DNA from: Candidatus Leptofilum proximum
GTDB taxonomy: Bacteria > Chloroflexota > Anaerolineae > Promineifilales > Promineifilaceae
DNA length: 64,000 bases
Reading direction: 5' to 3'
NCBI GenBank assembly: GCA_016710325.1
Contig: JADJXK010000002.1
Coordinates: forward strand, 4,092,001-4,156,000
In this document: in pieces, positions 15,072 through 22,329 of the stretch
Position numbering within the stretch: position 1 is the first letter of the stretch
How the letters are laid out: each line of letters opens with the position of its first letter
Made by a program: the position numbers and the translations under genes
The notes under the pieces: model-generated
Database searches by the model: none
What the model was told of the DNA's origin: nothing
Seen by the model: the letters and a program-made list of their open reading frames with translations, nothing else

Positions 15072-15910
15072 TCCGCCACAAACGCATCTACCAGCCGCCG
15101 GGCGATGCTCATGCTGGAGGGCAGATTGGGCAGACTGTCGGCGGTAAACCAGCTGGCGTCGGCAATTTCTGCCTCTTCCAGCACAATGTCACCGCTGGCG
15201 TATTCGGCCGTAAAGCCCACCATGAGCGAGTTGGGGAAGGGCCACGGCTGGCTGCCAAAGTAGCGCACGTTTTTCAGGCGAATGCCGACCTCTTCAAACA
15301 CTTCGCGATGCACACAATCCTCTAACGTTTCTCCAGGCTCTACAAAACCGGCCAATACGCTGTAGAAGTTGCGCTGCCAACGGCCGTTTCGCGCCAGCAG
15401 CACGTGGGGTACGCCGTCAATCACCCGATCCACTCGCACAATAATCGCTGGGGAGAGGCGTGGATAGGTGATGAGGCCGCAGTTGGGGCACTTTTTGGCC
15501 CGCTCGTGTTCCTGAATTTCGTTGGGGGTGGCACAGCGGCTGCAAAATTGGTGCGTGCGATCCCAGTCGACAATCTGCACGGCGCGCCCGGCCAGCCAAA
15601 AACGATCCGTGGGCAGGTGCATGAACAGCTGGCGCAGCCCGGCAAACTGCATTCCGGCGGGCGGCTCCGTTGCGGCAGCCACTTCGGCGGCGAAGCAGTG
15701 GGTTGGGGTGGTCGCTGCATCAATCTGGCCCAGGTAGTGCTGACGCAGCAGGTTGAGTTCGTGGGGATGTTGGGGAATAACGGCCGTTTCCTCCGCATCC
15801 TCCACCAGCAAATCGGTGCCGCGAAAGATAAACCACAGGGCTGAGGTCGTAGAGAGGTCCGCCGTTGATTCTACCGGCGGCGTGACGGAAGGCGTAAACG
15901 AAATGGTCAT
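15053..15910 (-). CDS. nudC: NAD(H) pyrophosphatase / RNA deNADding Nudix hydrolase
   Basis: 285 residues, a little longer than E. coli NudC. A zinc ribbon with Cys pairs FCSRCATP and KKCPNCGL (about residues 128-150) is followed by the Nudix box GFVEPGETLEDCVHREVFEEVGI. The NudC-specific array SQPWPFPNSLM comes just after it. Such enzymes split NAD(H) to NMN and AMP and remove NAD caps from RNA. AGGAGCAG stands before the ATG. The last codons coincide with an arm of the agtgaaaagt repeat, giving the C-terminal VISDK. Convergent with the metallophosphoesterase gene. Confidence 0.92.
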   Translation of the reverse strand: MTISFTPSVTPPVESTADLSTTSALWFIFRGTDLLVEDAEETAVIPQHPHELNLLRQHYLGQIDAATTPTHCFAAEVAAATEPPAGMQFAGLRQLFMHLPTDRFWLAGRAVQIVDWDRTHQFCSRCATPNEIQEHERAKKCPNCGLITYPRLSPAIIVRVDRVIDGVPHVLLARNGRWQRNFYSVLAGFVEPGETLEDCVHREVFEEVGIRLKNVRYFGSQPWPFPNSLMVGFTAEYASGDIVLEEAEIADASWFTADSLPNLPSSMSIARRLVDAFVAEVISDK

Positions 15911-15923
15911 GACTGCTCCTGTT

Positions 15924-16856
15924 TTAGGGGTACGAGGTTGGCGCCGGGACGGTGGGCGGGCCAGGATAGCCGCTTGTGGCGGTGCCCAGCGGTGGGCCAG
16001 TAGGCGTGGGTACCGCGGTGCCCGGTGTGCCGCCAGGTGGGGGCGTGCCGCTGACGGTAGGTGTTCCGGGGGCGCCGGTTGGTGTGCCGGGTCCGGGTGT
16101 GGTTGTGATGGTGCCCGTGGCTGTGCTGGTGCCCGTGGCGATGGGTGTGCCGAGAACGGCCGTTCCCGGCAGCGTAGGCGTGCTGCTGGGTGTGTTAACT
16201 ACCACCGTGCTCACAATCGTTATGTCGAGTGTTGGCGTGCTGCCAATGAGTGTTGGCGTGGCGGTGCCGGTTGGTGTCACTGTGGGGAAGGGCGGTGGCG
16301 TAATCGACAAGACGGCCGCTGGGGTATTCGACCCGGCCATCAGCGGATTGGGCTGTACGATTTGCTCCACTTCCAGGTACCACAAGCCTCGTTCTGGCTC
16401 CTTGCCGCAGCCTGCCGGACCAGCGTAGCGCCGCCAGATGCCGTCCACCGTCATGGGTGTGTCGGGCGGCACGATAGGCAGCACAATCGCCTCAAACCCT
16501 TTGGCGTTGAGCTGCAAACCTTCGGCCACCAGACCCCACCGGATGCGCGGCCCGCTGAACAGGGCGCAGTCCACCTGCTCCAGCCGCAAATAGTTGCCGC
16601 TGACGCGGATGCGCTGATTGACATAATCGGACGGGTTGTTGTTGAGGGCGTCAAAATCAACGAGGAGGGCCTGGGGGTTGAGGGTGCTGTTGGGGGAAAC
16701 GGCCGTATCCGGCCACATCTTCAACGGGCGCGAACCACTCAACCAAACCACCAGCCAGACTAGCAGCACCAGCGCCAAACCAGCCACCAGCCACCACCAC
16801 CAACGAGGGCTGGCTGTCATGGTCGTTTCTGTTTCCAAACTGGCTTGTTCACTCAT
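15924..16856 (-). CDS. Single-pass membrane protein with Thr/Pro/Gly-rich tail
   Basis: Unrecognised protein of 310 residues. A short cytoplasmic N terminus is followed by a Trp-rich start to one transmembrane helix (WWWWLVAGLALVLLVWLVVW, about residues 18-40). An extracytoplasmic domain of about 120 residues containing NQRIRVSGNYLRLEQVDCALF comes next; this resembles the small OB-like domains that follow membrane anchors. The last 120 residues are low-complexity TPTGTATPT and GTPTGAPGTP. I chose ATG at 16856 over a TTG 12 bases upstream. Lies 13 bases upstream of nudC in transcription order and could be co-transcribed with it. Confidence 0.6.
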   Translation of the reverse strand: MSEQASLETETTMTASPRWWWWLVAGLALVLLVWLVVWLSGSRPLKMWPDTAVSPNSTLNPQALLVDFDALNNNPSDYVNQRIRVSGNYLRLEQVDCALFSGPRIRWGLVAEGLQLNAKGFEAIVLPIVPPDTPMTVDGIWRRYAGPAGCGKEPERGLWYLEVEQIVQPNPLMAGSNTPAAVLSITPPPFPTVTPTGTATPTLIGSTPTLDITIVSTVVVNTPSSTPTLPGTAVLGTPIATGTSTATGTITTTPGPGTPTGAPGTPTVSGTPPPGGTPGTAVPTPTGPPLGTATSGYPGPPTVPAPTSYP

Positions 16857-16870
16857 AAAAAATAACAATC

Positions 16871-16923
16871 AAAGATTACGCAGATTAAAAGATTATTGAA
16901 TCTGGACAGCCTGCGTAATCTTT
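16871..16923. repeat. Micro-repeat hairpin, gattacgcag family
   Basis: Perfect 13-base arms AAAGATTACGCAG (16871-16883) and CTGCGTAATCTTT (16911-16923) with a 27-base AT-rich loop that itself contains AGATTA/AATCT. Separates the tailed membrane protein gene from the orphan gene. Confidence 0.8.
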
Positions 16924-16935
16924 GTTTTTCTTTGT

Positions 16936-17466
16936 TCAATTGCCGTTGTTATGCTTTGCCTGACTTCTGCGCCTCGTCCATTCTTTCTGAAAAGCTTCAA
17001 ATCCTTTTCTATTCTCTTCATCAAATGGCTTTTTGAGTAATGATCTTTCGTAAAAATCGGAGATCTGATCTGAAAAAGCACAAACGGAAGCTGTCCAAAT
17101 GGGAAATGGAATTGTTGCTTCTTGTTCATTCTTGGTCTTGATTAAAATGTGTTCTGCCTCGTGAATTACGTCAAAATTGATTCCGTTAGGGCATCCGAAA
17201 ACGATACAGTCTTCGCTGTTTTCATCCCAATACATTGAATGACCACAGCATGGGAAAATGTGTTCGCTGACTGGGGATTCAGAAGTATGTGATTCGGACA
17301 AAGTTCTCAACAGATAAAGTGCTGCTGCACTGACACACCAGTTACCATCGTCAGGAGAAACAATATTTAAATCACCAATAGAGAATTCGACAGAACCATG
17401 AGCGCACAGGTCAATTGCCTCATCTTCTGTTATCCAATTAAGGTTGTGTACCTTTAAAGTAATCAT
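16936..17466 (-). CDS. Orphan hypothetical protein, low GC
   Basis: 176 residues with no family I recognise. It is acidic in the N-terminal half (WITEDEAIDLCAHGSVEF) and has a cluster of cysteines around CCGHSMYWDENSED and FGCPNG (about residues 70-92), which may bind a metal. It ends in a basic RRRSQAKHNNGN tail. Base composition is clearly more AT-rich than the neighbours, and it lies in a stretch of about 0.9 kb with no ACGGCCGT octamer, so recent acquisition is likely. ATG at 17466 has no obvious ribosome-binding site. The uniform coding frame and lack of repeats suggest a real gene. Confidence 0.55.
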   Translation of the reverse strand: MITLKVHNLNWITEDEAIDLCAHGSVEFSIGDLNIVSPDDGNWCVSAAALYLLRTLSESHTSESPVSEHIFPCCGHSMYWDENSEDCIVFGCPNGINFDVIHEAEHILIKTKNEQEATIPFPIWTASVCAFSDQISDFYERSLLKKPFDEENRKGFEAFQKEWTRRRSQAKHNNGN

Positions 17467-17494
17467 AGTAAGTTTTCAGTGATGAATATCACTG

Positions 17495-19390
17495 TCATCT
17501 TCGGAAGCGATTGAACGCGGCCGCGACGGGCAGTTTGGGCCAGCGGGTGCCGCGGTGGTGGACCCACCATTCTACAATCAGCACCACCACAGCGATGGCC
17601 AGGAGCCAGGGCCACAGTTCGCGCTGGCCGACGTCGCCTTCATCTTCGGTTTCTACGGCCGTTTGCCCCACCACCAAATCTGCCACCGGGCGAATTGCCG
17701 ATTCGGTTGGGCTGAACAGGTTCACGGCAAAACTGCCCGCGGGACGATCCGCTGCCGCGTCACGCAGCAGGACGGTGTACAGGCCAGGCTCATCCGTCTC
17801 CGTGAAGAAGAGATCTTCTTCGCCCACTTCGGCCGTCCAGCGGCTGCCGTCCGGTTTTTGTACGAGAACGGCCGTGCTGCTCGCCCCCGGCACCACCGCC
17901 ACCGGATCACCCGGCCGGAGTCCTGTCGGCGCGTCAAAGGCGCGGCCAGGGCTGAGCCAGCCCGTAATGTTAGCCATTAAAATGGGAAATGCAATTTGCA
18001 GCGGCAGGTCAGAGTCACGCAGGTCAAAGGTCAGGATGGCGATGCGGTAGCCGCTGCGTTCGCCGATTTGCAGCAGCGGCCCACCTTCCGCGGCTACCAG
18101 CGTTTGTGCCCACGGTGCCGACACCTGCTGCGCCTGCCGCACGTCCACGTCGCTCCAATCCACAAATTGCAGCAGCGGTGACTCTTCCAGCCGCGTGGTG
18201 ACCGTGTTGGAGAAGGTGCCCGTCACGCTAAACAGCCCGCCGTCGCCGCCCGCCTGCGGATTGATGATCAGCATGTCGGCCGGTGGCGGCGGGTCGGGCA
18301 GGGGCACGCCGTCAAAGATGACGAGGTCGTAGTCAAAATCCTCGGCATCGAGCAGGTCGCTGTCTGGCGGTACCTTAAATGCCTCGATGCCCGGCAAAAC
18401 GGTGAACACCTGCTCCAAAAAGAGATTGCCTTCCGTCACCAGCAGGGTGCGGTTGCTGACGCCGCCCTCGTGCACCGCCCAGGCCACGTCATCCAGCGGC
18501 AAAAAGTCGCCCTCGTTATCGCCCAGGTGGGCGCGGATGGTGGCCGTGCCGGGCGGCAAATCCCAGGTGGCGTTGACGCTGCTGCCTGCCGGCACAGTCA
18601 GGCGGCGCGCGTCAAACAGCGTGCCGTCCAGATCGATGCTGAGCAGCGTGTCCCGGTCAATCAGCCCCTCGTTTTGCACGCTGGCAAACAGCTGAATGCC
18701 ATCCTCTGTCTCCCGCGTGGCCAGGGCGGTGATGGCCAGATTCTCGCCGCTCTCGCCAATGGGTCGGTAGATCGATTCAACGGGCAGCGGCGGCAAATCG
18801 TCTGGCAGGCCGCCATCGGAAATGATGACGATGCGGGCATCGCGGAAGCCCTGGGCTGCGCCAGTGGCCAGGGCAAAGGCGGCGTTCCAGGCGGCGTCGG
18901 CCGGGTCGGGCTGGACGGCGTCGAGGGCGCGCTGGAGCTGGGTGCGGTCGCTGGTGGCGGCGGCCAGGACGGTGGGCGTTTGCCCCACCTTAATGAGCGT
19001 CATCTGGCTGTCCCCGGCGAGATCGCTGATGAGTTGGGCGACTTCGGTCTTGGCGGCGTCAAAGCGGGTGGGGGCCACGTCGGTGGCCTGCATGGAGGCG
19101 GAAGCATCGAGCAGCACCACCACGCTGCCGCTGATGATGGCGGGGGTGGGTAGAAACGGCCGTGCCAGGGCAAACACCAGCGCGGCCAAAATAATCAATT
19201 GCAGGATGAGGAGCAAATTACGCCGTAATTTTTGCCAGGGAGCGTTGGCTTCGCGGTCGCGCAGCAGCTTTTGCCAGAGCAGAGTGCTGCTCACCATCAC
19301 CTCGCGCCGCCGCAGCCGCAGCATGTAGAGGATGATGATTGGCCCGGCCAGCAGGCCCAGCAGCAGGAAGAGGGGAGTTAAAAAGGACAA
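17495..19390 (-). CDS. BatA/vWA-domain membrane protein
   Basis: 631 residues. The N terminus MSFLTPLFLLLGLLAGPIIILYMLRLRR is the BatA (aerotolerance N-terminal) membrane hairpin; the second helix is LLLILQLIILAALVFALA. A von Willebrand A domain follows with an intact metal site, LLDASASMQATD (Asp-x-Ser-x-Ser). The remainder is a long extracytoplasmic part, and a last helix (LLAIAVVVLIVEWWV) sits near the C terminus. Such proteins accompany MoxR and DUF58 genes, and here those genes lie 4 kb upstream on the same strand, split off by CarD, S1 and vapBC. The start is a TTG; the first ATG would remove the BatA hairpin. Confidence 0.8.
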   Translation of the reverse strand: MSFLTPLFLLLGLLAGPIIILYMLRLRRREVMVSSTLLWQKLLRDREANAPWQKLRRNLLLILQLIILAALVFALARPFLPTPAIISGSVVVLLDASASMQATDVAPTRFDAAKTEVAQLISDLAGDSQMTLIKVGQTPTVLAAATSDRTQLQRALDAVQPDPADAAWNAAFALATGAAQGFRDARIVIISDGGLPDDLPPLPVESIYRPIGESGENLAITALATRETEDGIQLFASVQNEGLIDRDTLLSIDLDGTLFDARRLTVPAGSSVNATWDLPPGTATIRAHLGDNEGDFLPLDDVAWAVHEGGVSNRTLLVTEGNLFLEQVFTVLPGIEAFKVPPDSDLLDAEDFDYDLVIFDGVPLPDPPPPADMLIINPQAGGDGGLFSVTGTFSNTVTTRLEESPLLQFVDWSDVDVRQAQQVSAPWAQTLVAAEGGPLLQIGERSGYRIAILTFDLRDSDLPLQIAFPILMANITGWLSPGRAFDAPTGLRPGDPVAVVPGASSTAVLVQKPDGSRWTAEVGEEDLFFTETDEPGLYTVLLRDAAADRPAGSFAVNLFSPTESAIRPVADLVVGQTAVETEDEGDVGQRELWPWLLAIAVVVLIVEWWVHHRGTRWPKLPVAAAFNRFRR

Positions 19391-19409
19391 AATTTAATCA
19401 GTTGCCGGA

Positions 19410-19811
19410 TCAGGCAGCCCAATTTTCAACACGTAGATTTGGCACGCGTTTGAATTCAGCTTCATTATTTGTCACAAGCGTCAGATCAGCGGACAGGGCA
19501 TGGGCCGCGATGAGCAAATCTTCCCGCCCAATGGGCTGCCCTTTTTTCTCCAGGTCAGCACGAATGAATCCATACGCTTCGGCGGCTGCTGTGTCGTAGG
19601 GCACAATTTGGAACGGCCGTAAAAAAGCGTCTAAAAGCTGGCGATTCCGCTCCGACTGGCTGCTTTTTGCCACGCCATATTGCAATTCCGAAACCACGAT
19701 GGCCGATATGCCTAATTCTTGAGGAGAGAATTGCATGAGCTTCTCAACGATTGAAGGTGGACGCTTGTTGATGATGTAAATGCAAATGTTCGTATCAAGG
19801 AAATAATTCAT
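19410..19811 (-). CDS. vapC: PIN-domain ribonuclease toxin VapC
   Basis: 133 residues. PIN-domain acidic residues are in place: Asp6 in NYFLDTNICIYI, Glu in VVSELQYG, Asp in GREDLLIAAHA, and LTLVTNNEAEF near the end. Toxins of this family cleave tRNA or rRNA until bound by VapB. The ATG at 19811 is used because it starts the conserved first strand and overlaps the antitoxin gene by 17 bases, the usual coupling. An upstream in-frame start would lie deep inside vapB. One ACGGCCGT octamer is present. The pair sits between the BatA/vWA gene and the S1 gene. Confidence 0.88.
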   Translation of the reverse strand: MNYFLDTNICIYIINKRPPSIVEKLMQFSPQELGISAIVVSELQYGVAKSSQSERNRQLLDAFLRPFQIVPYDTAAAEAYGFIRADLEKKGQPIGREDLLIAAHALSADLTLVTNNEAEFKRVPNLRVENWAA

Positions 19812-20046
19812 CCAGCTCCTCTCGCTCCTGAGGTGCACCGCCGCGCTCAATGACGATGGGTTCATCAAATTTAGACAGGTTTTCTACCCACTCCTGCCAC
19901 ATAAGCGTTATATGTTTTTCTTTGGGAATGAGTAGGACACCTTCGGCCGTTTTTTTGATAAACACTTCGTCGCCGTCGAAACGAAACTCTTTGGGCAGGC
20001 GGACTGCCTGGCTGCCGCCATTTTTGAATAGTGCTGCTGTTTGCAT
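19795..20046 (-). CDS. vapB: AbrB-type antitoxin VapB
   Basis: 83 residues. The N-terminal half is a swapped-hairpin AbrB/MazE DNA-binding domain with the typical opening QTAALFKNGGSQAVRLPKEF and FIKKTAEGVLLIP. The acidic C-terminal tail (QEREELDELFP) would wrap VapC. Three consecutive ATG codons follow AAGGTGG; I take the third, which has the best spacing. Transcribed from a promoter overlapped by two GTATATAC palindromes, so autoregulation by VapBC is likely. Confidence 0.85.
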   Translation of the reverse strand: MQTAALFKNGGSQAVRLPKEFRFDGDEVFIKKTAEGVLLIPKEKHITLMWQEWVENLSKFDEPIVIERGGAPQEREELDELFP

Positions 20047-20063
20047 CATCATCACCACCTTTT

Positions 20064-20105
20064 GTATATACATGGAGTATATACCCGTCCGGCTGTGACT
20101 GTCAA
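20064..20105 (-). promoter_or_regulatory. vapBC promoter and palindromic operator
   Basis: On the minus strand TTGACA (20105-20100), 16-base spacer, TATATA (20083-20078). The perfect palindrome GTATATAC occurs twice, at 20064-20071 and 20077-20084, spaced by 5 bases; the second covers the -10 box. Two half-sites one helical turn and a little apart suit a VapBC complex. Confidence 0.75.
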
Positions 20106-20112
20106 GATGGCT

Positions 20113-20217
20113 AGTATTGCGCTTCAGAAGTTCGCATCAAGTTACGCTCGTGGCGCAATACTTAAACAGTCCGGCGCACTTGTCATAATATCCTTATGTG
20201 CATTTGCGCCGGACTGT
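20113..20217. repeat. Two tandem long stem-loops of unknown role
   Basis: First: AGTATTGCGC (20113-20122) / GCGCAATACT (20153-20162). Second: ACAGTCCGGCGCA (20166-20178) / TGCGCCGGACTGT (20205-20217), both perfect, with only three bases between them. Together they fill most of the gap between the vapBC promoter and the S1 terminator. There is no reading frame, no T-run and no resemblance to the micro-repeat families. Confidence 0.6.
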
Positions 20218-20306
20218 ACGAGAAGGATACACAAAAACGGCCGTCCTGCCTACGCCGGTCAGTTTATTCTCAATGGTTCTTAACGGGGAAGTGCGGTGGG
20301 GAAAAC

Positions 20307-20350
20307 GAAAACGGCCGTTCCCGCGATGCTGCTGGGGAACGGCCGTTTTC
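20307..20350 (-). terminator. Terminator of the S1 gene, stem built on ACGGCCGT
   Basis: 16-base perfect stem GAAAACGGCCGTTCCC (20307-20322) / GGGAACGGCCGTTTTC (20335-20350) with an 11-base loop, 15 bases beyond the S1 stop. Each arm holds one ACGGCCGT octamer, and a TTTTC tract follows on the minus strand. Confidence 0.75.
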
Positions 20351-20364
20351 AAACTTTGGGAATA

Positions 20365-21636
20365 TTATTCTACTTCTTCTTTTTGAACTTCTGGTTCTTC
20401 GTCGGGTCGTGTTTGTGCTTCGCCAACCTCCTCTGCTTCAAAGTCTTCAGCTCGTTCCTCTTGGCGAGTTTGCATCCAACTGATCTCTTCAGCGGCGGTG
20501 ACGCGGCGCGTGCTTAGACTCAAGCGCTCTTGCTCCACGTCGATTTGCACCAGGCGCACTAAAATGATGTCGCCTTCGGCCAGGGCCATGCTGGGTTCGG
20601 CATCACTGGGCAGTGTCATCTCGTTTTTGTGCAGCAGCCCTTCAATACCTTCGGCTACCCGTACAAAGGCGCCAAAGTCGACAACGGCCGTTACTTCACC
20701 TTCCAGCAAATCACCGGCAGTCCACTGCTCGGCAAAAAGTTGCCACGGGCTGGGCAGCAGTACTTTGCGGTTCAGGCTGACCTTTTCTTTTTCTGCCTGG
20801 ACCTTATCGACGACTACTTCAACTTCATCACCCACGGCGAATAAATCGCGGGGATGGTCGATGTGTTCCCAGGCCATGCGTGAAACGTGCAGCAGCCCCA
20901 CAACGCCGTTGCCAATGTCGATAAAAGCGCCGTATGGTTTCATGTTGACCACCTTGCCCTTCACCCGGTCGCCAACAGACAGCTCTTCCAGCAGTTCCTG
21001 GCGCTGTTCGTTCTGGGCTGACTTGGCCGAAAGCACAAAACGTTCGCGGGCCGGCTCAATCTCAATAATCTTGAGGTTGAGCGAACTGCCCACCATTTTG
21101 CTTTTGGCGCTGGTGCGCTGGTCGTGGTTGTAGACGTTTTGGATGGCAGGAATGTGCGAATTGGGCACAAACCCTTGAATACGGCCGAATTCCACCACCA
21201 CCCCGCCTTTGTTGTAGTTAATCACTTCCAGTTCAATGGTCTCGTCTTCTTCTTGTAGTTTGGTGGCTCGTTCCCAATCCAGCTCCTGCAGGCCGCGCTC
21301 CAGCGAAACCAGCAGCTGCTCGCTGCCTACCGGCGTGCGGGTGACGTACACCGGCACCGTATCGCCGGTGGAAAGCGTTTGTAAAAACGCCTCATCCAGC
21401 TGCTCAATTTCCTGATGTGGCACCATAGCGTCGCGTTTAGAGCCGATGTCGATAAAAACAACATCTTCATCAATACGCAAAATTTCGCCGCGAATAATGT
21501 CGCCGCGTTTGGGTTGGGGAAAATCGTATTCTTCAATCAGTTCAAAAAACGACGGGTGGCCATTGTCATTTTCGTTCCCAGTATTTGTATTTGAATTCGT
21601 TTTATTTTCTTCAGTTATCATCAAGGTGTATTGCAT
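20365..21636 (-). CDS. rpsA: S1 RNA-binding domain protein (bS1-like)
   Basis: 423 residues with four S1 domains: about 36-105 (GDIIRGEILRIDEDVVFIDI), 120-190 (ELEVINYNKGGVVVEFGRIQ), 205-280 (KGKVVNMKPYGAFIDIG, VGLLHVSRM) and 295-365 (GEVTAVVDFGAFVRVAEGIE). The ends are acidic, the C-terminal 55 residues very Glu-rich. Domain number and order match the short bS1 of Gram-positive and Chloroflexota lineages, which helps mRNA bind the 30S subunit. GGAG precedes the ATG at 21636. Transcribed after carD, with a 46-base gap. Confidence 0.85.
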   Translation of the reverse strand: MQYTLMITEENKTNSNTNTGNENDNGHPSFFELIEEYDFPQPKRGDIIRGEILRIDEDVVFIDIGSKRDAMVPHQEIEQLDEAFLQTLSTGDTVPVYVTRTPVGSEQLLVSLERGLQELDWERATKLQEEDETIELEVINYNKGGVVVEFGRIQGFVPNSHIPAIQNVYNHDQRTSAKSKMVGSSLNLKIIEIEPARERFVLSAKSAQNEQRQELLEELSVGDRVKGKVVNMKPYGAFIDIGNGVVGLLHVSRMAWEHIDHPRDLFAVGDEVEVVVDKVQAEKEKVSLNRKVLLPSPWQLFAEQWTAGDLLEGEVTAVVDFGAFVRVAEGIEGLLHKNEMTLPSDAEPSMALAEGDIILVRLVQIDVEQERLSLSTRRVTAAEEISWMQTRQEERAEDFEAEEVGEAQTRPDEEPEVQKEEVE

Positions 21637-21682
21637 AAATCTCCGGTTGTCAAAGGTTGTTTTACACGACCTGAGACAGTAT

Positions 21683-22222
21683 TTATGACGAATTACTCGC
21701 GTTCGCCAGCGCGTGCTGCTCTAGCAGCGTGTACATTCTCTGGTTTGCCTGGCCCTCGTCCAGCCCCATGCTCACCGTCCATTCGGCGATGAGGCGTTCG
21801 GTGAGGCGGCGCCAGTGGCTTTCTTCGGTAGTAGAAAGCTGGCCGCGGCGGCTGCGCCGGGCCCACAGATCGCGCACAGTACGGGCCAGCATCACAGGGT
21901 TGCCTTCGCGGCTCACTTTGCGGATGCGGGCAATGCGGGTTTGGAAGTGGGAATTCATGCGGCGTGACGGCCGTTTCATTACCTGCACCACCTCGGCAAA
22001 CTCTTCTTCCGTGGCCACCGGACGCAGCAGTGCTGCTTCGCTGCTCACTGGCGCCCAAATGGTGCTGTCGTTGTGCGCTTCAATTTTGTAGTATGTGGTT
22101 TCTTGCTCTCCGATAGATTTGGTCTCAATCGCTTTGATCTGGCCAATGCCATAATGGCGATGCACAATCCAATCTCCAGGAGCATAGGTATATTCTTGTT
22201 TGTTGCCCAATTCTGTCATCAT
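21683..22222 (-). CDS. carD: CarD-family RNA polymerase-binding transcription factor
   Basis: 179 residues. The N-terminal RNA polymerase interaction domain opens with YAPGDWIVHRHYGIGQIKAIE and continues to TTYYKIEAHNDSTIWAPV, the standard CarD/TRCF-RID pattern. The C-terminal half is helical and basic (RRSRRGQLSTTEESHWRRLTERL), as in mycobacterial CarD, which contacts promoter DNA and stabilises open complexes. I use the ATG at 22222; a TTG 18 bases upstream is also in frame. Upstream of the S1 gene on the same strand, which would tie S1 expression to a global promoter factor. Confidence 0.88.
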   Translation of the reverse strand: MMTELGNKQEYTYAPGDWIVHRHYGIGQIKAIETKSIGEQETTYYKIEAHNDSTIWAPVSSEAALLRPVATEEEFAEVVQVMKRPSRRMNSHFQTRIARIRKVSREGNPVMLARTVRDLWARRSRRGQLSTTEESHWRRLTERLIAEWTVSMGLDEGQANQRMYTLLEQHALANASNSS

Positions 22223-22329
22223 ACCACTTACCCTACCCAATCCGGCCAGACAAAACCATATACCCAGATATACATAACGGATATAAAAAGCGGTTGAACA
22301 GAAGAAGATGACGGAAAAGCTGAGAGGAA

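Noticed and set aside
20113..20217. Integron attC site or tRNA remnant
   Set aside because: No integrase, no conserved GTTRRRY-type ends, and the two perfect stems do not fold as a cloverleaf.
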